From the NCBI GenBank assembly GCA_963801105.1, contig CAWDDH010000003.1:2356001-2420000 (forward strand): a stretch of 64,000 bases of DNA, read 5' to 3'. The notes beneath the pieces are model-generated. The model saw only the letters and a list, made by a program, of their open reading frames with translations, did no database searches and was not told the DNA's origin. The translations under genes and the position numbers were made by a program. This DNA is from JAENVU01 sp963801105 (GTDB taxonomy: Bacteria; Actinomycetota; Acidimicrobiia; IMCC26256; JAENVU01). Of the stretch, positions 1 through 9,354 are shown one piece after another. Numbering within the stretch: the stretch's first letter is position 1; every line of letters starts with the position of its first letter.

Positions 1-428
1 GAGCCTGACAGCTCGGCCACCGCGCGCAGCACGTCGAGGTCGGTCGCGTCGTAGGCCGCCCGGCCGAACTCGGCCGGGTCGCGGAGCAGCCCGGTGGCGC
101 GCAGTTCGGCGACGAGATCCGCGTGGAGGCCGGACCGCTCGATCAGGTCCTCCAGTGAGTAGGAGAGGCCTCCGGCCCCGGCGAAGATCCCGTCGACGAG
201 GTCCTGGCGGTCGGACTCGAGCAGCGCCTTGATGGCCGCGAGGGAGAACCGGCGCTGCTGGAGGTCCCGGATCTGGTGGATCCGCTCGAGGTGGGCGGGG
301 CCGTAGTGCTTGCTCCGCCCGACCCGCTCACCGCTGGGGAGCAGTCCCTCACGCTGATAGAAGCGGATCGTGTCGACGGTCGTGTCGGCTTCCCGGGCCA
401 GGTCGTCGATCCGCCAGTCCTCGGTCAC
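1..428 (-). CDS. MerR-family transcriptional regulator (3' end outside window)
   Basis: Reading the minus strand from a GTG at 428, preceded by an AGGAG ribosome site, gives about 142 residues running off the window edge. The N-terminus reads WRIDDLAREADTTVDTIRFY followed by QREGLLPS, the winged helix-turn-helix typical of MerR regulators, then a dimerisation helix region (QIRDLQQRRFSLAAIKALL). The rest is a MerR-type effector region of unknown ligand. It is transcribed away from a near-palindrome at 473-498 and a small plus-strand ORF, so it probably controls that divergent region and itself. No cysteine cluster typical of metal-sensing MerR proteins is visible in the part present, so a drug- or lipid-responsive MerR is more likely than a metal sensor. 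Confidence 0.85.
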   Translation of the reverse strand, partial: MTEDWRIDDLAREADTTVDTIRFYQREGLLPSGERVGRSKHYGPAHLERIHQIRDLQQRRFSLAAIKALLESDRQDLVDGIFAGAGGLSYSLEDLIERSGLHADLVAELRATGLLRDPAEFGRAAYDATDLDVLRAVAELSG

Positions 429-460
429 CGAATGCGCTCCTGTGACGGTCGTCACCTGGT

Positions 461-498
461 TTGACAGCAGCTACACTTAGAGTGTTTACTCTCAGTGT
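461..498 (+). promoter_or_regulatory. Candidate MerR-type promoter and operator
   Basis: TTGACA at 461-466 could be a -35 element. It is followed by an imperfect inverted repeat, cacttagagt (474-483) and actctcagtg (488-497), matching at 9 of 10 positions around a 4-nt centre. MerR regulators bind a palindrome between overlong-spaced -35 and -10 elements, and this palindrome lies immediately downstream of TTGACA, between the divergent MerR gene and the small ORF starting at 525. The -10 element is not certain. Confidence 0.5.
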
Positions 499-524
499 CC
501 TGACAACGAGTCTAGGTGGTCGCA

Positions 525-680
525 ATGAACGGAGCGGTGAGCGCAGAGTTCAACTCCGGTCTGTCGGCGCGCACATCGTCACGGGATGCCCGGCGCTGGA
601 TCGAGCGCCAGCTGCGGTGGGAGCGGACCCTCGGATCGCTCCGGGGCAAGGACCACCACCCCGCCCGCAAGGCGGCCTGA
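525..680 (+). CDS. Small basic protein, 51 aa, divergent from the MerR regulator
   Basis: An ATG at 525, preceded by AGGTGG at 513-518, opens a 51-codon frame ending in TGA at 678-680. The product begins MNGAVSAEFN and carries an Arg/Trp-rich stretch, RRWIERQLRWERTLGSLRG, that could form an amphipathic helix. There is no signal peptide or membrane segment. The frame lies between a MerR-type operator and a strong hairpin terminator at 732-761, which makes a dedicated transcript plausible. I do not recognise the family. Function is unknown; its position suggests it belongs to the MerR-controlled unit. Confidence 0.55.
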   Translation: MNGAVSAEFNSGLSARTSSRDARRWIERQLRWERTLGSLRGKDHHPARKAA

Positions 681-731
681 GGAAGATCGTCGCTCCGGTC
701 GATCCCCCCCGGTCGACCGTCGAGGACCAGC

Positions 732-761
732 ATGAACGCCGGCCTTCGGGCCGGCGTTCAT
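732..761. terminator. Strong hairpin, likely bidirectional terminator
   Basis: atgaacgccggcc (732-744) and ggccggcgttcat (749-761) pair perfectly over 13 bp around a ttcg tetraloop. It sits between the 3' end of the small ORF (680) and the 3' end of the convergent YceI gene (805), the expected place for a shared terminator. There is no long T tract, as is common in GC-rich actinobacteria. Confidence 0.75.
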
Positions 762-804
762 CGCGTCTGGCCTCATCCGGTTCCGACGAGGGTCGTCGGC
801 TCGA

Positions 805-1371
805 TCAGCGCCTGACGAGCTGGACGTCGAGGACGACCTGGATCTTCTCGGAGACGAGCACGCCGCCGGTCTCGAGCGCCATGTTGAAGTCGAGTCCCCA
901 CCGGGTGCGGTCGATGGTGGTCGCGGCCTCGAAGCCCGCCTTGGTGTTGCCGAAGGGGTCGGTGGTGACGCCGTCGAACTCGAGGTCGAAGCGCACGGGG
1001 TGGGTCTGGCCGGCGATGGTCAGGTCACCGACGAGGACGTAGTCGTCGCCGGACTCCTCGATCGCGGTCGAGCGGAACGTCATCTCCGGGTGCTCCTCGA
1101 CGCCGAAGAAGTCCGAGGTCCGCAGGTGGTGGTCACGGTCGGCACTGCCCGTGTCGACCGACGCCAGGCGGACGGAGGCCTCCACGGAGGAGGCGAGGGG
1201 CGCCGCGGCGATGGTCACGGTGCCGTCGAAGTCGGTGAAGTGCCCGTGGACCTTGGTGATCATGAGGTGGCGGGCGCTGAAGCCCACCGTCGAGTGGCTG
1301 GGGTCGACGTCCCAGACGCCGGGGGTGAGGTCGGCGAGGCGGCCGGTGCGGGGGATGGTGGTCGTGCTCAT
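805..1371 (-). CDS. YceI-family lipid-binding-like protein, 188 aa
   Basis: The frame starts at ATG 1371 behind a GAGGAGG ribosome site. Upstream in-frame methionines would put the start inside the promoter region and are rejected. The N-terminus (GVWDVDPSHSTVGFSARHLM) is the classic YceI opening strand, followed by the conserved GHFTDFDGT and DFFGVEEHPEMTF blocks. YceI proteins are single-domain lipocalin-like beta barrels that bind polyisoprenoid or other amphiphilic molecules. No signal peptide is present, so this copy is cytoplasmic. It is divergent from a MarR regulator across a region dense in inverted repeats, so MarR control is likely. The family assignment is strong; the ligand is unknown. 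Confidence 0.92.
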   Translation of the reverse strand: MSTTTIPRTGRLADLTPGVWDVDPSHSTVGFSARHLMITKVHGHFTDFDGTVTIAAAPLASSVEASVRLASVDTGSADRDHHLRTSDFFGVEEHPEMTFRSTAIEESGDDYVLVGDLTIAGQTHPVRFDLEFDGVTTDPFGNTKAGFEAATTIDRTRWGLDFNMALETGGVLVSEKIQVVLDVQLVRR

Positions 1372-1420
1372 GGGGTCCTCCTCGGGATGAGGGTCGCTGG
1401 ATGGAAGCTTGCGTGTACAA

Positions 1421-1460
1421 CAAACTATTGCACAAGAAAGTTTGCAATGCAATAGTTGTT
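1421..1460. promoter_or_regulatory. MarR-type operator region between yceI and marR
   Basis: The 121-bp divergent gap is AT-rich compared with its surroundings and contains aactattgca (1423-1432) facing tgcaatagtt (1448-1457), a perfect 10-bp inverted repeat. A compact palindrome, ttgcaatgcaa (1442-1452), overlaps its right arm. MarR dimers bind short palindromes of this kind. The location supports joint repression of both divergent genes, although the exact promoter elements are not resolved. Confidence 0.6.
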
Positions 1461-1492
1461 GAGAAGAATCTTCTGAGGCGTAAGGTGCCGAG

Positions 1493-1981
1493 ATGGCGGT
1501 GGACTGGCTCTCCGACGACGAACAGCACACCTGGCGTGCCCTGATCCACTTCATCCACGAGCTGCGCGCCGAGCAGGAGGAGGCGCTCGTCCAGGCCCAC
1601 GGGATCACCGAGGCGGACTACGGCGTGCTGGTGCAGCTCTCGGAGGGCGAGGACCGGCGGATGCGCATGTGCGACCTCGCCCAGAAGCTGCGGATGTCGC
1701 CGAGCGGCCTCACGCGCCGCATCGACGCCCTGGCGCGACGAGGCCTCGTCAGCCGGGAGCCCTCGGTGAGCGACCGGCGCGTGATGCTCGCGGTCCTCAC
1801 CGACGACGGGCTCGCCAAGCTCGAGGCCGCGGCGCCGACGCACGTCGCCGCGGTCCGGCGCAGCCTCTTCGACCACCTGAGCGACACCCAGGTGCAGCGC
1901 CTCGGGGAGCTGATCGACCAGGCCCAGGCGTCGCGCCACGACCCGGTCAGTCCGACACGCGGATCCAGCGGGGGAGCGTGA
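1493..1981 (+). CDS. MarR-family transcriptional regulator, 162 aa
   Basis: ATG 1493 opens a 162-residue protein with MarR architecture: an N-terminal dimerisation helix, then the winged helix-turn-helix (LAQKLRMSPSGLTRRIDALA) and the beta-wing with the conserved DRR signature (REPSVSDRRVMLAVLTDDG), then a C-terminal dimerisation helix. MarR proteins repress their own and adjacent genes until a small aromatic or lipophilic ligand binds. The neighbour is a divergent yceI gene with an inverted-repeat-rich gap, so yceI is the probable target. Its 3' end overlaps the convergent DUF35 gene by 35 bp. The family is clear; the ligand is unknown. Confidence 0.9.
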   Translation: MAVDWLSDDEQHTWRALIHFIHELRAEQEEALVQAHGITEADYGVLVQLSEGEDRRMRMCDLAQKLRMSPSGLTRRIDALARRGLVSREPSVSDRRVMLAVLTDDGLAKLEAAAPTHVAAVRRSLFDHLSDTQVQRLGELIDQAQASRHDPVSPTRGSSGGA

Positions 1982-2385
1982 TGTCGTCCACGACCTGGAA
2001 CACGACGCGCACCGGCTCGCCGATCGCGATGGTCGCCGGATCGATCTCGTTGATCGCGCCCTCGGGGGTCGCGACCAGGTTGCCGACGAAGCGGATCGTC
2101 GGGTCCTCGGTGAGCGCGACCACGATCGCGTTGTAGGGCGCGAGCTCCGCGTAGGCCGGCAGCAGCGGTGGGTGCGGCACGATGAACGACCAGATCGTGC
2201 CGCGGCCGCTCGTCGGCTCCCAGCGCACGCTGATCGACCGGCACGCCGGGCACATCGGCCGCGGTGGCATTCGCCGCGCACCGCACGTCGCCGCACGCCT
2301 GGACGAGCAGCTCGCCGTTCGCGGTGCCGGCCCAGAACGGCGCCGAGGTCGCGTCGTCGAGATCGGGCAGCAGGAAGTCGCTCAT
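1947..2385 (-). CDS. DUF35 zinc-ribbon/OB-fold protein (frame broken by +1)
   Basis: Starting at ATG 2385 the protein begins MSDFLLPDLDDATSAPFW. The reading frame then shifts near 2286, where one extra G follows a GAC codon. Removing it restores CGDCGARRMPPRPMCPAC, a four-cysteine zinc ribbon, followed by an OB-fold (RGTIWSFIVPHPPLLPAY...) that continues to the stop at 1947, about 145 residues in all. DUF35 proteins partner SCP2-type thiolases and related acyl-CoA enzymes in steroid and lipid catabolism. The gene directly follows such a thiolase in the same operon, which fits. The shift is probably a sequence error. Confidence 0.8.
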
Positions 2386-2395
2386 CTCGCCTGCC

Positions 2396-3551
2396 CTAGC
2401 GCCGGAAGAGGATGGCCGAGGTCGGGACGCCCTCGCCGCTCGTGACGAGCGAGCAGGTGGCGTCGCCGACCTGGTTCGGCGAGGTGCCGCGGACCTGGCG
2501 CACGCCTTCGAGCACGAGGTTGAAGCCGTGCACGTACGCCTCGGACATGCCGCCGCCGGAGGTGTTCGTGGGGAGACGCCCGTTCGGCCACTCGAGCGCA
2601 CCGTCGTCGGTGAACGCGCCGCCCTCGCCGCGCTCGCAGAACCCGTAGCCCTCCAGCGAGAGGGGAATGAGGGGGCTGAACGCGTCGTAGAGCTGCGCGA
2701 CGGGAACGTCGGCCGGTCGGAAGTCGCTGCGTTCCCACAACGAGCGGGCGCAGGCCCAGGCCGGTCCCGTCAAAGGGTCCTCGCAGAAGTAGTTGGTCAT
2801 GACCTGGTGCTGCTGCGGGATGCTCTGGGCGAAGGAGTGGATGTACGCCGGCCGCTCGGGCAGGTCGCGCGCCCGATCGGCGGAGGTGATCACCACGGCG
2901 AGGGCCCCGTCGGTCTCGAGGCAGTTGTCGTAGAGGCACAGGGGCTCGGAGATCCACCGCGCGTCGAGGTACTGCGTCGCGGGTCAGCTCCTTCGCGTGC
3001 ATCGTCGCGACCGGGTTGCGGTTCGCGTGCTTGCGGAACGCGAGCGCCACGTTCGCGAGATGGTCGCGCGTGTAGCCGTACTGGTGCATCGCTCGCCGGG
3101 TGAGCATCGCGATCTCGTCGACCGGCCGCAGGACGCCGAACGGCCGGCTCCACTGCTGGTGCCCGGCGAGACGGTCCGCGACCTGAGCCCAGGGACGGCT
3201 GCTCGCGGCCGCCCGCTTGCGGGCGCGCCACGCGACGGCGGTCGTGCACTGGCCGGTTGCCACCGCCATGGCCGCCTGCCCGACGACGCCGCAGCCGGCG
3301 CCGCCCCCGAAGCCGACCTGGGTGAAGAAGGTGATGTCGCCGAGCCCGACGTTGCGGGCGACGTCGACCTCGCGGCCGTCCTCCATCGAGAACAGCGCGA
3401 GCCCGTCGACGTCCGAGGGCCTGAGACCCGCGTCGTCGATCGCGGCGCTGACGGCCTGGCAGGCGAGCGAGAGCTCCGTATCGGGCAGGCCCTTGCCGTA
3501 CGCGGTCTGTCCGATCCCGACGACGGCCGTCGCGTCCTGGAGCGAGACCAC
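2396..3551 (-). CDS. SCP2/lipid-transfer-type thiolase (frame broken by +1)
   Basis: GTG 3551 starts VSLQDATAVVGIGQTAYGKG, the usual opening of lipid-transfer-type thiolases. The frame continues to about 2975, where an extra G after GAC breaks it. Correcting the base restores the run into DNCLETDGALAVVITSADRA and a C-terminus ending TSAILFRR, about 384 residues. The family cleaves or forms beta-keto acyl-CoA thioesters and often pairs with a DUF35 subunit, encoded next here. A Cys lies in GGGAGCGVVGQA near the usual nucleophile region. The preceding hydratase stop overlaps the GTG by 1 nt, so this is one operon with the hydratase and synthetase. The substrate is unknown. Confidence 0.85.
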
Positions 3552-4384
3552 TAGAAGCCGCGCCAGACGGGGTCACGCTTCTCCATCATCGCCGCCATGC
3601 GCTCCTTGCCGTCCTCGGTGCCGAGGTTCAGCTCGATCGACGTCGCCTCGTGTTCGAGCGTCGCGGTGCGGGGGAGGTCGGTGGCATCGTGCAGCAGCTT
3701 CTTGGCCCACCCGAGGACCTTGGTCGGCTTGGACGCGAGGCGTGTCGCCCACTCGTCGGTCGTCGCCGCGAGCTCGGCGCCGGGCACCACCCGGTTGGCG
3801 ATGCCGAGGGTGAGCATCTCCGGCGCCGTGATCGTCTCGCCGAGGAACACGATCTCGGCCGCCTTGTGCATGCCGACGATGCGGGGGAGCAGGTACAGGA
3901 ATCCGCCGTCGGGGATGAGCGCCTGCTTGCCGAAGACGTCGACGATCCGCGCGGTGTCGGACGCGATCACGAGGTCGGCCGCGAGCGTGAGCATCGCCCC
4001 ACCGCCGGCCGCGGTGCCGTTGAGGGCGACCACGACCGGCTTCATGCAGTCCTGGATCGACTCCATCAGGGCCTGGAAGCCGGTCCGCATCATGTGGACG
4101 GCGCTGCCGACGACGAAGTCGGGCGCCCCCTCCGGCTTCGGCGCCATCGGCGGGCGGACCCGCAGGTCCGAGCCGGTACAGAAGTGCCGGTCGCCGGCCG
4201 CGGTGAGCACGACGCACCGGACCGCGGCGTCGGCGCTCGCCGCCCGAAAGTGCTCGATGAGCGCGTCGCGCACGTAGTACGGGATCGAGTTCGACGACTC
4301 GGGTCGGTTGATCGTGAGTCGCAGCACGCCGGCGGTGTGCTCCGCGAGCAGCTCGTCCGCGACTCGTGCCTCGCTCGTCGTCAT
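3551..4384 (-). CDS. Enoyl-CoA hydratase/isomerase family protein, 277 aa
   Basis: ATG 4384 opens a crotonase-fold protein: LRLTINRPESSNSIP near residue 20, the oxyanion-hole segments around FCTGSDL and NGTAAGGGAMLTLAADLVIA, and the C-terminal helical region (TEDGKERMAAMMEKRDPVW). Crotonases hydrate or rearrange enoyl-CoA thioesters in beta-oxidation. The start overlaps the stop of the upstream acyl-CoA synthetase as ATGA, and its stop overlaps the thiolase start, so translation is coupled across the operon. This suggests ligase, hydratase, thiolase in sequence on one substrate. The particular acyl-CoA cannot be read from the sequence. Confidence 0.9.
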   Translation of the reverse strand: MTTSEARVADELLAEHTAGVLRLTINRPESSNSIPYYVRDALIEHFRAASADAAVRCVVLTAAGDRHFCTGSDLRVRPPMAPKPEGAPDFVVGSAVHMMRTGFQALMESIQDCMKPVVVALNGTAAGGGAMLTLAADLVIASDTARIVDVFGKQALIPDGGFLYLLPRIVGMHKAAEIVFLGETITAPEMLTLGIANRVVPGAELAATTDEWATRLASKPTKVLGWAKKLLHDATDLPRTATLEHEATSIELNLGTEDGKERMAAMMEKRDPVWRGF

Positions 4385-6533
4385 CGGGGTGCCTCCTGGT
4401 CGGGGGATCGCGGCGCATCGGCCCGGACGATCAGCGCGTCGAGCGCGACCGCACCCCGGGGCTTCACCACGAGCGGGTTGACGTCCAGCTCGCCGATCTC
4501 GTCGGCGAGATCCATCGCGAGGCGTTGGACCTTCATGATCACCTCGACCAGGGCGGCGCGATCGGCGGGCTTCGCGCCCCGGACGCCGTCGAGCATCTTG
4601 GCGCCCTTCAGCTCGTCGAGCATCGCCGCCGCCTGGTCCGCGCCGAAGGGTGGGACCCGGAAGGTGACGTCGCCGAGGACCTCCACGAAGATCCCCCCGA
4701 GGCCCACCATCACCACCGGGCCGAACAGTGGGTCCTGGGACATCCCGACGACGGTCTCGACCCCGCCCTGCACCATCTCGCACACGAGCACGCCGTCGAT
4801 CCGCACGTCCTTGCCGCCCACACGGCGCGCCCGGGCGAGGAGGTCGGCGTACGCGGCGCGCACCTCCGTGACGGAACCGACACCGACCTTCACCAGGCCG
4901 AGGTCGCTCTTGTGCAGCAGGTCCGGCGAGCTGACCTTCATGACGACGGGGGAGCCGAGCTCCGCAGCGGCGCGCGCAGCCTCGGCGGCCGAGTTGCAGA
5001 GGCGGTCCTTCGAGGACCGGATGCCGTACGCGGCGAGGAGCCGCTTGGACTGCCACTCCGACAATGCGGTGCCGGGCTCGGCCTGCTCGAGGATCCGCCG
5101 TGCCTTCTTCGCGGCCGGGAGGGGCGTCCGGGGCGCGTCGACGAAGGGCGACGTGTGGGTCGCGGCGAAGCGCCAGTAGTCGACGTAGGACCGCACGGTC
5201 TTCACGCAGTTGGCGAAGGTCCGGAACACGGGGAGCCCGCCGTCGAGCAGGCGGAAGTAGTACTTGTCGTCGGTTCCGGCCGGCGCGCCCCAGACGACGA
5301 AGATCGGCTTGTCGGTGGTCGCGGCGACCTCCACGAGATCGCGGGTGAACGGCGAGCTGAACATCGCGACGGCGCCGGTGATCGGAACGACGACGATGTC
5401 GATGTTCCTGTCGGCCACGATCGCGTCGAGGATCTGACGGCCGCGCGCGTCGGCGACCGGCGGCCCTCCGCAGTCGACCGGGTTGCTCACGCGCAGGTAC
5501 GCGGGGATGAGCCCGTCGTGCAGGGTCCGCTGCGTGGCCTTGGTCAGCTCGGGGAGCGCGAGCCCGGCGTCGGCGATCATGTCGGCGATGTGCGCTCCGG
5601 TACCGCCCGAGATCGCGTAGACGCACACGCCCGGCTCGCGTCCTCGCTTCGCCCACGCCGGGATGCCGGAGGGGCGGGTGCGGGCGAGCCCGGCCGAGAC
5701 CTCGAGCAGCTCGTCGAGTCCGTCGACGCGGGTGACGCCGAACTGGCGGAACACCGCGGAGGTGATCGCGTCGGACCCGGTCAGGTGGCCGGTGTGGCTC
5801 TGGGCCATCGACGCGCCGGCGTCGGTGCGACCGACCTTCACCATGACGATGGGCTTGTGCAGCGACGCCGCGTGCTCGGCGGCGAGCATGAGCGTGCGAC
5901 CGTCCTTGAAGCCCTCGATGTAGCAGGCCACGACCCCGACCTCGGGTTGATCGGCGAAGTAGGCGGCGAAGTCGGCGAACTCCAGGTCCACCTCGTTGCC
6001 GGTCGGCGCCCAGTGCGTGAGCCGGATGCCGATCTCCTGGCCCTGGAACACCGGCCGGCCCTGGTGGCCGGACTGGGTGACGAGCGCGATCGACGGCCCG
6101 TCGAGGTCGGCGCGGAACTCCTCGAAGGCATTGAGGTTCGTGTTCGGTCCGAGGAGGCGGACGTTCCCGCCCCGGACCAGCCCGTCGAGGCGACGCTCGA
6201 GCGCGGCGCCCTCCTTGCCGGTCTCGCTGAAGCCCGGCCGCGAAGATCACCGCGAACTTCGCCGGGCTGGTGAGGACCTCCTCGAAGGTGTCGACCGCCT
6301 TGCCGGTGAGGATGATGGCGAGGTCGATCTCACCCGGCACGTCCGCGAGCGACGGGTACACCTCGTGCCCGAAGACCGTCTCGTACTTCGGGTGGACCGG
6401 GTAGAAGGCCGCGCCGTTCGCCTTGGCCCAGGCGTCGAACTTGCGGGTCATCGCGGTGTTCGGCTTCGCCGACTGCTCCGACGCGCCGATGACGCGCGAT
6501 CGACTTCGGGTGGAGGAAGGCGTCGAGGTCCAC
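4381..6533 (-). CDS. ADP-forming acyl-CoA synthetase, single-chain (two +1 breaks)
   Basis: The product, about 716 residues when corrected, has a CoA-binding Rossmann domain (LHPKSIAVIGASEQS), succinyl-CoA-ligase-like domains including the catalytic-histidine segment QSHTGHLTGSDAI, and a C-terminal ATP-grasp domain (VVMKVSSPDLLHKSDLGLV, then DVNPLVV). Such fused enzymes make acyl-CoA from acid, CoA and ATP, giving ADP. Two single-base insertions near 6495 and 6234 interrupt the first 110 codons; removing each gives continuous homology. The start is uncertain; GTG 6533 is the best fit, without a clear ribosome site. It heads the operon with hydratase, thiolase and DUF35. Confidence 0.82.
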
Positions 6534-6620
6534 GTCGCGCAGGGCGAGCGGACGGCCGGAGACGTCGCAGGTCGGCGGAGGTGCGCGCGGGCACGGGGTG
6601 GGATCCGATCTCTCGGGAGT

Positions 6621-6651
6621 CTGACGGAGGGTCAGTATGACGCCGGAGTCA
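6621..6651. promoter_or_regulatory. Tandem TGAC-N-GTCA operator between divergent units
   Basis: Two inverted repeats lie side by side: TGACGGAGGGTCA (6622-6634, flanked by a matching C and G) and TGACGCCGGAGTCA (6638-6651). They sit in the 185-bp gap between the acyl-CoA synthetase operon (minus) and the ferredoxin operon (plus). A TAGGGT hexamer follows at 6670-6675, a possible -10 for the plus strand. The arrangement suggests a TetR-like repressor acting on both units; the regulator is not identified in the window. Confidence 0.45.
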
Positions 6652-6718
6652 GGTTTCGCGCACGTCCGGTAGGGTGCCGCCACGGTTTCGATCGCGTGGC
6701 CGACGGAAGGGGATCGTG

Positions 6719-6910
6719 ATGAAGGTCGTCGTCGATTTCGACAAGTGCAAGAGCAACGCCGTGTGCATGGCGGCCGCGCCCGAGGTGTTCGAGGTGCGGG
6801 ACGACAACTTCCTCTACATCCTCCAGGAGGAGCCGCCCGAGGAGCTCCGTCCGAAGGTCGAGGAGGCGGTCCGCACCTGCCCCACCGGCGCCATCACGCT
6901 CGAAGGTTGA
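6719..6910 (+). CDS. [3Fe-4S]-type ferredoxin, 63 aa
   Basis: ATG 6719, downstream of a GAAGGGG ribosome site, starts MKVVVDFDKCKSNAVCMAAA. The cysteine pattern is C-x5-C near the N-terminus and a single C-P near the C-terminus (RTCPTGAITLEG), the three-cysteine arrangement of small [3Fe-4S] ferredoxins that serve actinobacterial cytochromes P450. The residue that would be the fourth ligand is Asn (CKSNAVC). A ferredoxin reductase gene follows 31 bp downstream, giving a complete NAD(P)H-to-ferredoxin chain. A P450 lies about 15 kb away. The partner P450 is an inference. Confidence 0.93.
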   Translation: MKVVVDFDKCKSNAVCMAAAPEVFEVRDDNFLYILQEEPPEELRPKVEEAVRTCPTGAITLEG

Positions 6911-6941
6911 TCCCCGCGTCGTCCCGCGCGCGCCGGTCGGG

Positions 6942-8143
6942 ATGATGGACAGGATCGTCGTGGTCGGCGCGTCGCTCGCGGGGCTGCGGGCGGTCGAGGC
7001 GCTGCGGCGGGAGGGCTACGAAGGCCGGATCACCCTCGTCGGCGCCGAGCCCCACGAGCCCTACGACCGGCCCCCGCTCTCGAAGGACTACCTCGCGGGT
7101 TCCACCGACCGCGCCTCGCTCGCGCTCCGCAAGCAGGGCTTCGACGATCTCGACGTCGAGCTGACGCTCGGCAGCGCCGCGCACATTCGCTCGACGTCGA
7201 GGCGCGCACGGTCGGGGTCGGTGACGACGTCCTCGCGTTCGACGGCCTCGTGATCGCCACCGGCGCCGAGCCCCGCCGCCTTCCGGTCCAGCCCGATCTC
7301 CCCGGGGTGCTCACGTTGCGGACCATCGAGGACTCCGACGCGATCGCGACGTCCGTCGCCGACGGGGCACGTCTCTGCGTCATCGGCGCCGGTTTCATCG
7401 GGGCCGAGGTCGCGGCGACCGCGCGTGGCCACGGCCGCGAGGTGACGGTGCTCGAGGCGCTGCCCCAACCGATGGTCCGCGGCGTCGGACCTGTGATCGG
7501 GGCGGTGCTCGCCCGCCTTCACCGCGCCCACGGTGTCGACCTGCGCCTCGGGGTCGGCGTAGAGGCCATCCTGGGCGCCGACCGCGTCGAGGGGGTCGCG
7601 CTCGCCGACGGCTCCACGGTGCCGTGCGACGTGGTGCTCGTCGCCGTCGGGGCCGTGCCCGTCACGGACTGGCTCGAGGGCTCGGGGCTCACGGTCGACA
7701 ACGGCGTCGTCTGCGACCGCGCGCTGCGTGCCGCCCCCGGCATCGTCGCGGCGGGCGACGTGTGCCGCTGGCCCAACGCCGCGTTCGACGACGAGCTCAT
7801 GCGGATCGAGCACTGGACCAACGCCGCCGAGCAGGGCACCCACGCGGCGCGCTCGCTTCTCGCGGGCGACGCCGCCGAACCGTTCCTGACCGTCCCGTTC
7901 GTCTGGTCGGACCAGTACGACGTCAAGATCCAGAGCGCCGGTCGCTTCGGCGGCGAGGACCGTATGGAGATCGTGCACGGCACCACCGACGAGGACCGTT
8001 TCGTGGCGATCTTCGCCCGCGGTGATCGCATCGGCGGCGTGCTCGGGTTCTCCCAACCCCGGCGCGTGATCCAGTACCGCCGAATGATCGCGGAGCAGGC
8101 ACCGTTCTCCGACGCGCTCGCGTTCGCCGCCGAGAACCCCTGA
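6942..8143 (+). CDS. FAD-dependent ferredoxin reductase (frame broken near 7185)
   Basis: The N-terminal FAD-binding motif is DRIVVVGASLAGLRAVEALR, and the second dinucleotide-binding motif is LCVIGAGFIGAEVAATARG. The conserved VIATGAEPR and IVAAGDVCRWPN segments and a C-terminal reductase domain follow, about 400 residues, the usual length for P450-linked ferredoxin reductases. The frame is lost around 7181-7190 between the two halves; the change is either one missing base or two extra, unlike the other breaks in this window. The gene follows the ferredoxin and precedes an MFS gene by 3 bp. It would move electrons from NAD(P)H to the adjacent ferredoxin. Confidence 0.87.
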
Positions 8144-8146
8144 ACC

Positions 8147-9354
8147 GTGCCGTCGTCCCGGGAGCGGTTCGTCACCGCGCAGTTCGTCCTCGTGACCACC
8201 GCCGGTGCGTTGTACTTCCTGGCGCTCGGGACGGGGATCGCGATCCTGCCGGTCTTCGCGAAGCACGACCTCGGTGCCGGTGATCTCGGCGTCGGCGTCT
8301 CGGTCGGTGCCTTCGCGGTGGGCGCGGTGCTGCTGCGGCCCTTCGCCGGCCGCATCGGTGACCGCATCGGACGGAGACCGCTCGTCATCGGCGGTGCCGC
8401 CATCGTCTCGGTGACGACGCTGGGCTACGTGACTCGCGACGACCCTGCCGCTGCTCATCGCCATCCGTCTCGTCGGGGGTGTCGGCGAGGCGGCGTTCTT
8501 CGTGGGCGCAGCGACGATGATCACCGATCTCGCCCCGATCGAGCGGCGTGGCGAGGCGATCTCCTACTGGTCCGTCGCCGTGTACTGCGGGCTCGCCTTC
8601 GGGCCGAAGATGGGCGAGACCGTGAACGATGCGGCCAGCTTCGACGCAGTGTGGATCCTGGGCGCGGCGCTCGCCGGAGGTGCCGCGGTGCTGGGCCTGC
8701 TCACCCGGGAGACTCGGTCCGAACGTCACCCGGACGGTGGGCGGTCCGCTGCTCCACCGTGCCGCGCTCGTTCCGGGGGCGATCATGTTCCTCGGTCTGA
8801 TCCCGCTCGCAGGCTTCACGGCGTTCCTCAAGCTCTACGGCCGCACGTTCGGCGTGGACGAGGTCGGGAACTACTTCCTGCTCTACGGCTGTCTGGTACT
8901 GGCGATCCGCATCTTCGGCGCGCGCCTTCCGGATCGTCTCGGTCCGCTGCGGGGCGGCACCGTCGCGCTCCTCGGTGCCGGCGGGGCGATGGTCGTCATC
9001 GCGGCCTGGCCGAGCACCTGGGGGTTGATCGTCGGCACCGCCGTGTTCGCGGTCGGGATGTCGATGATGTACACGAACCTGATGACGCTCGCGCTGGTCG
9101 GCGTGGACGAGTCGCAGCGCGCGGCGGTGGTCGGGACGTTCAGCACCTTCTTCGATCTGTCGCAGGGTCTCGGGGCATTCCTCGTCGGCGCCGTCGTCGA
9201 CGTCACCTCCTACGAGGGTGGCTTCCTCTTCGGCGCGGCCACCGCCGTCGCCGGTCTCGTCCTGCTCTGGAGCGGGGCCGACCCACGCGTCCGTGAGCAG
9301 CACATCGTCGCGCTCGGACGCGAGCAGATCCCCGAGCCCGAACCGGGGACATGA
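8147..9354 (+). CDS. MFS transporter (two +1 breaks), about 401 aa
   Basis: GTG 8147 begins a hydrophobic protein with the MFS loop-2/3 signature RPFAGRIGDRIGRRPLVIGG and twelve predicted hydrophobic segments across both halves. One extra A near 8432 and one extra G near 8741 interrupt the frame; correction joins TTLGYV to LATTLPLLIAIRLVGGVGEA and then to GPLLHRAALVPGAIMFLGL. Acidic and aromatic patterning gives no substrate. The gene is 3 bp downstream of the ferredoxin reductase, and its stop overlaps the glycosyltransferase start (ATGA), so all four genes are likely co-transcribed. It is most like drug/metabolite efflux MFS proteins; function is inferred only at that level. Confidence 0.85.
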
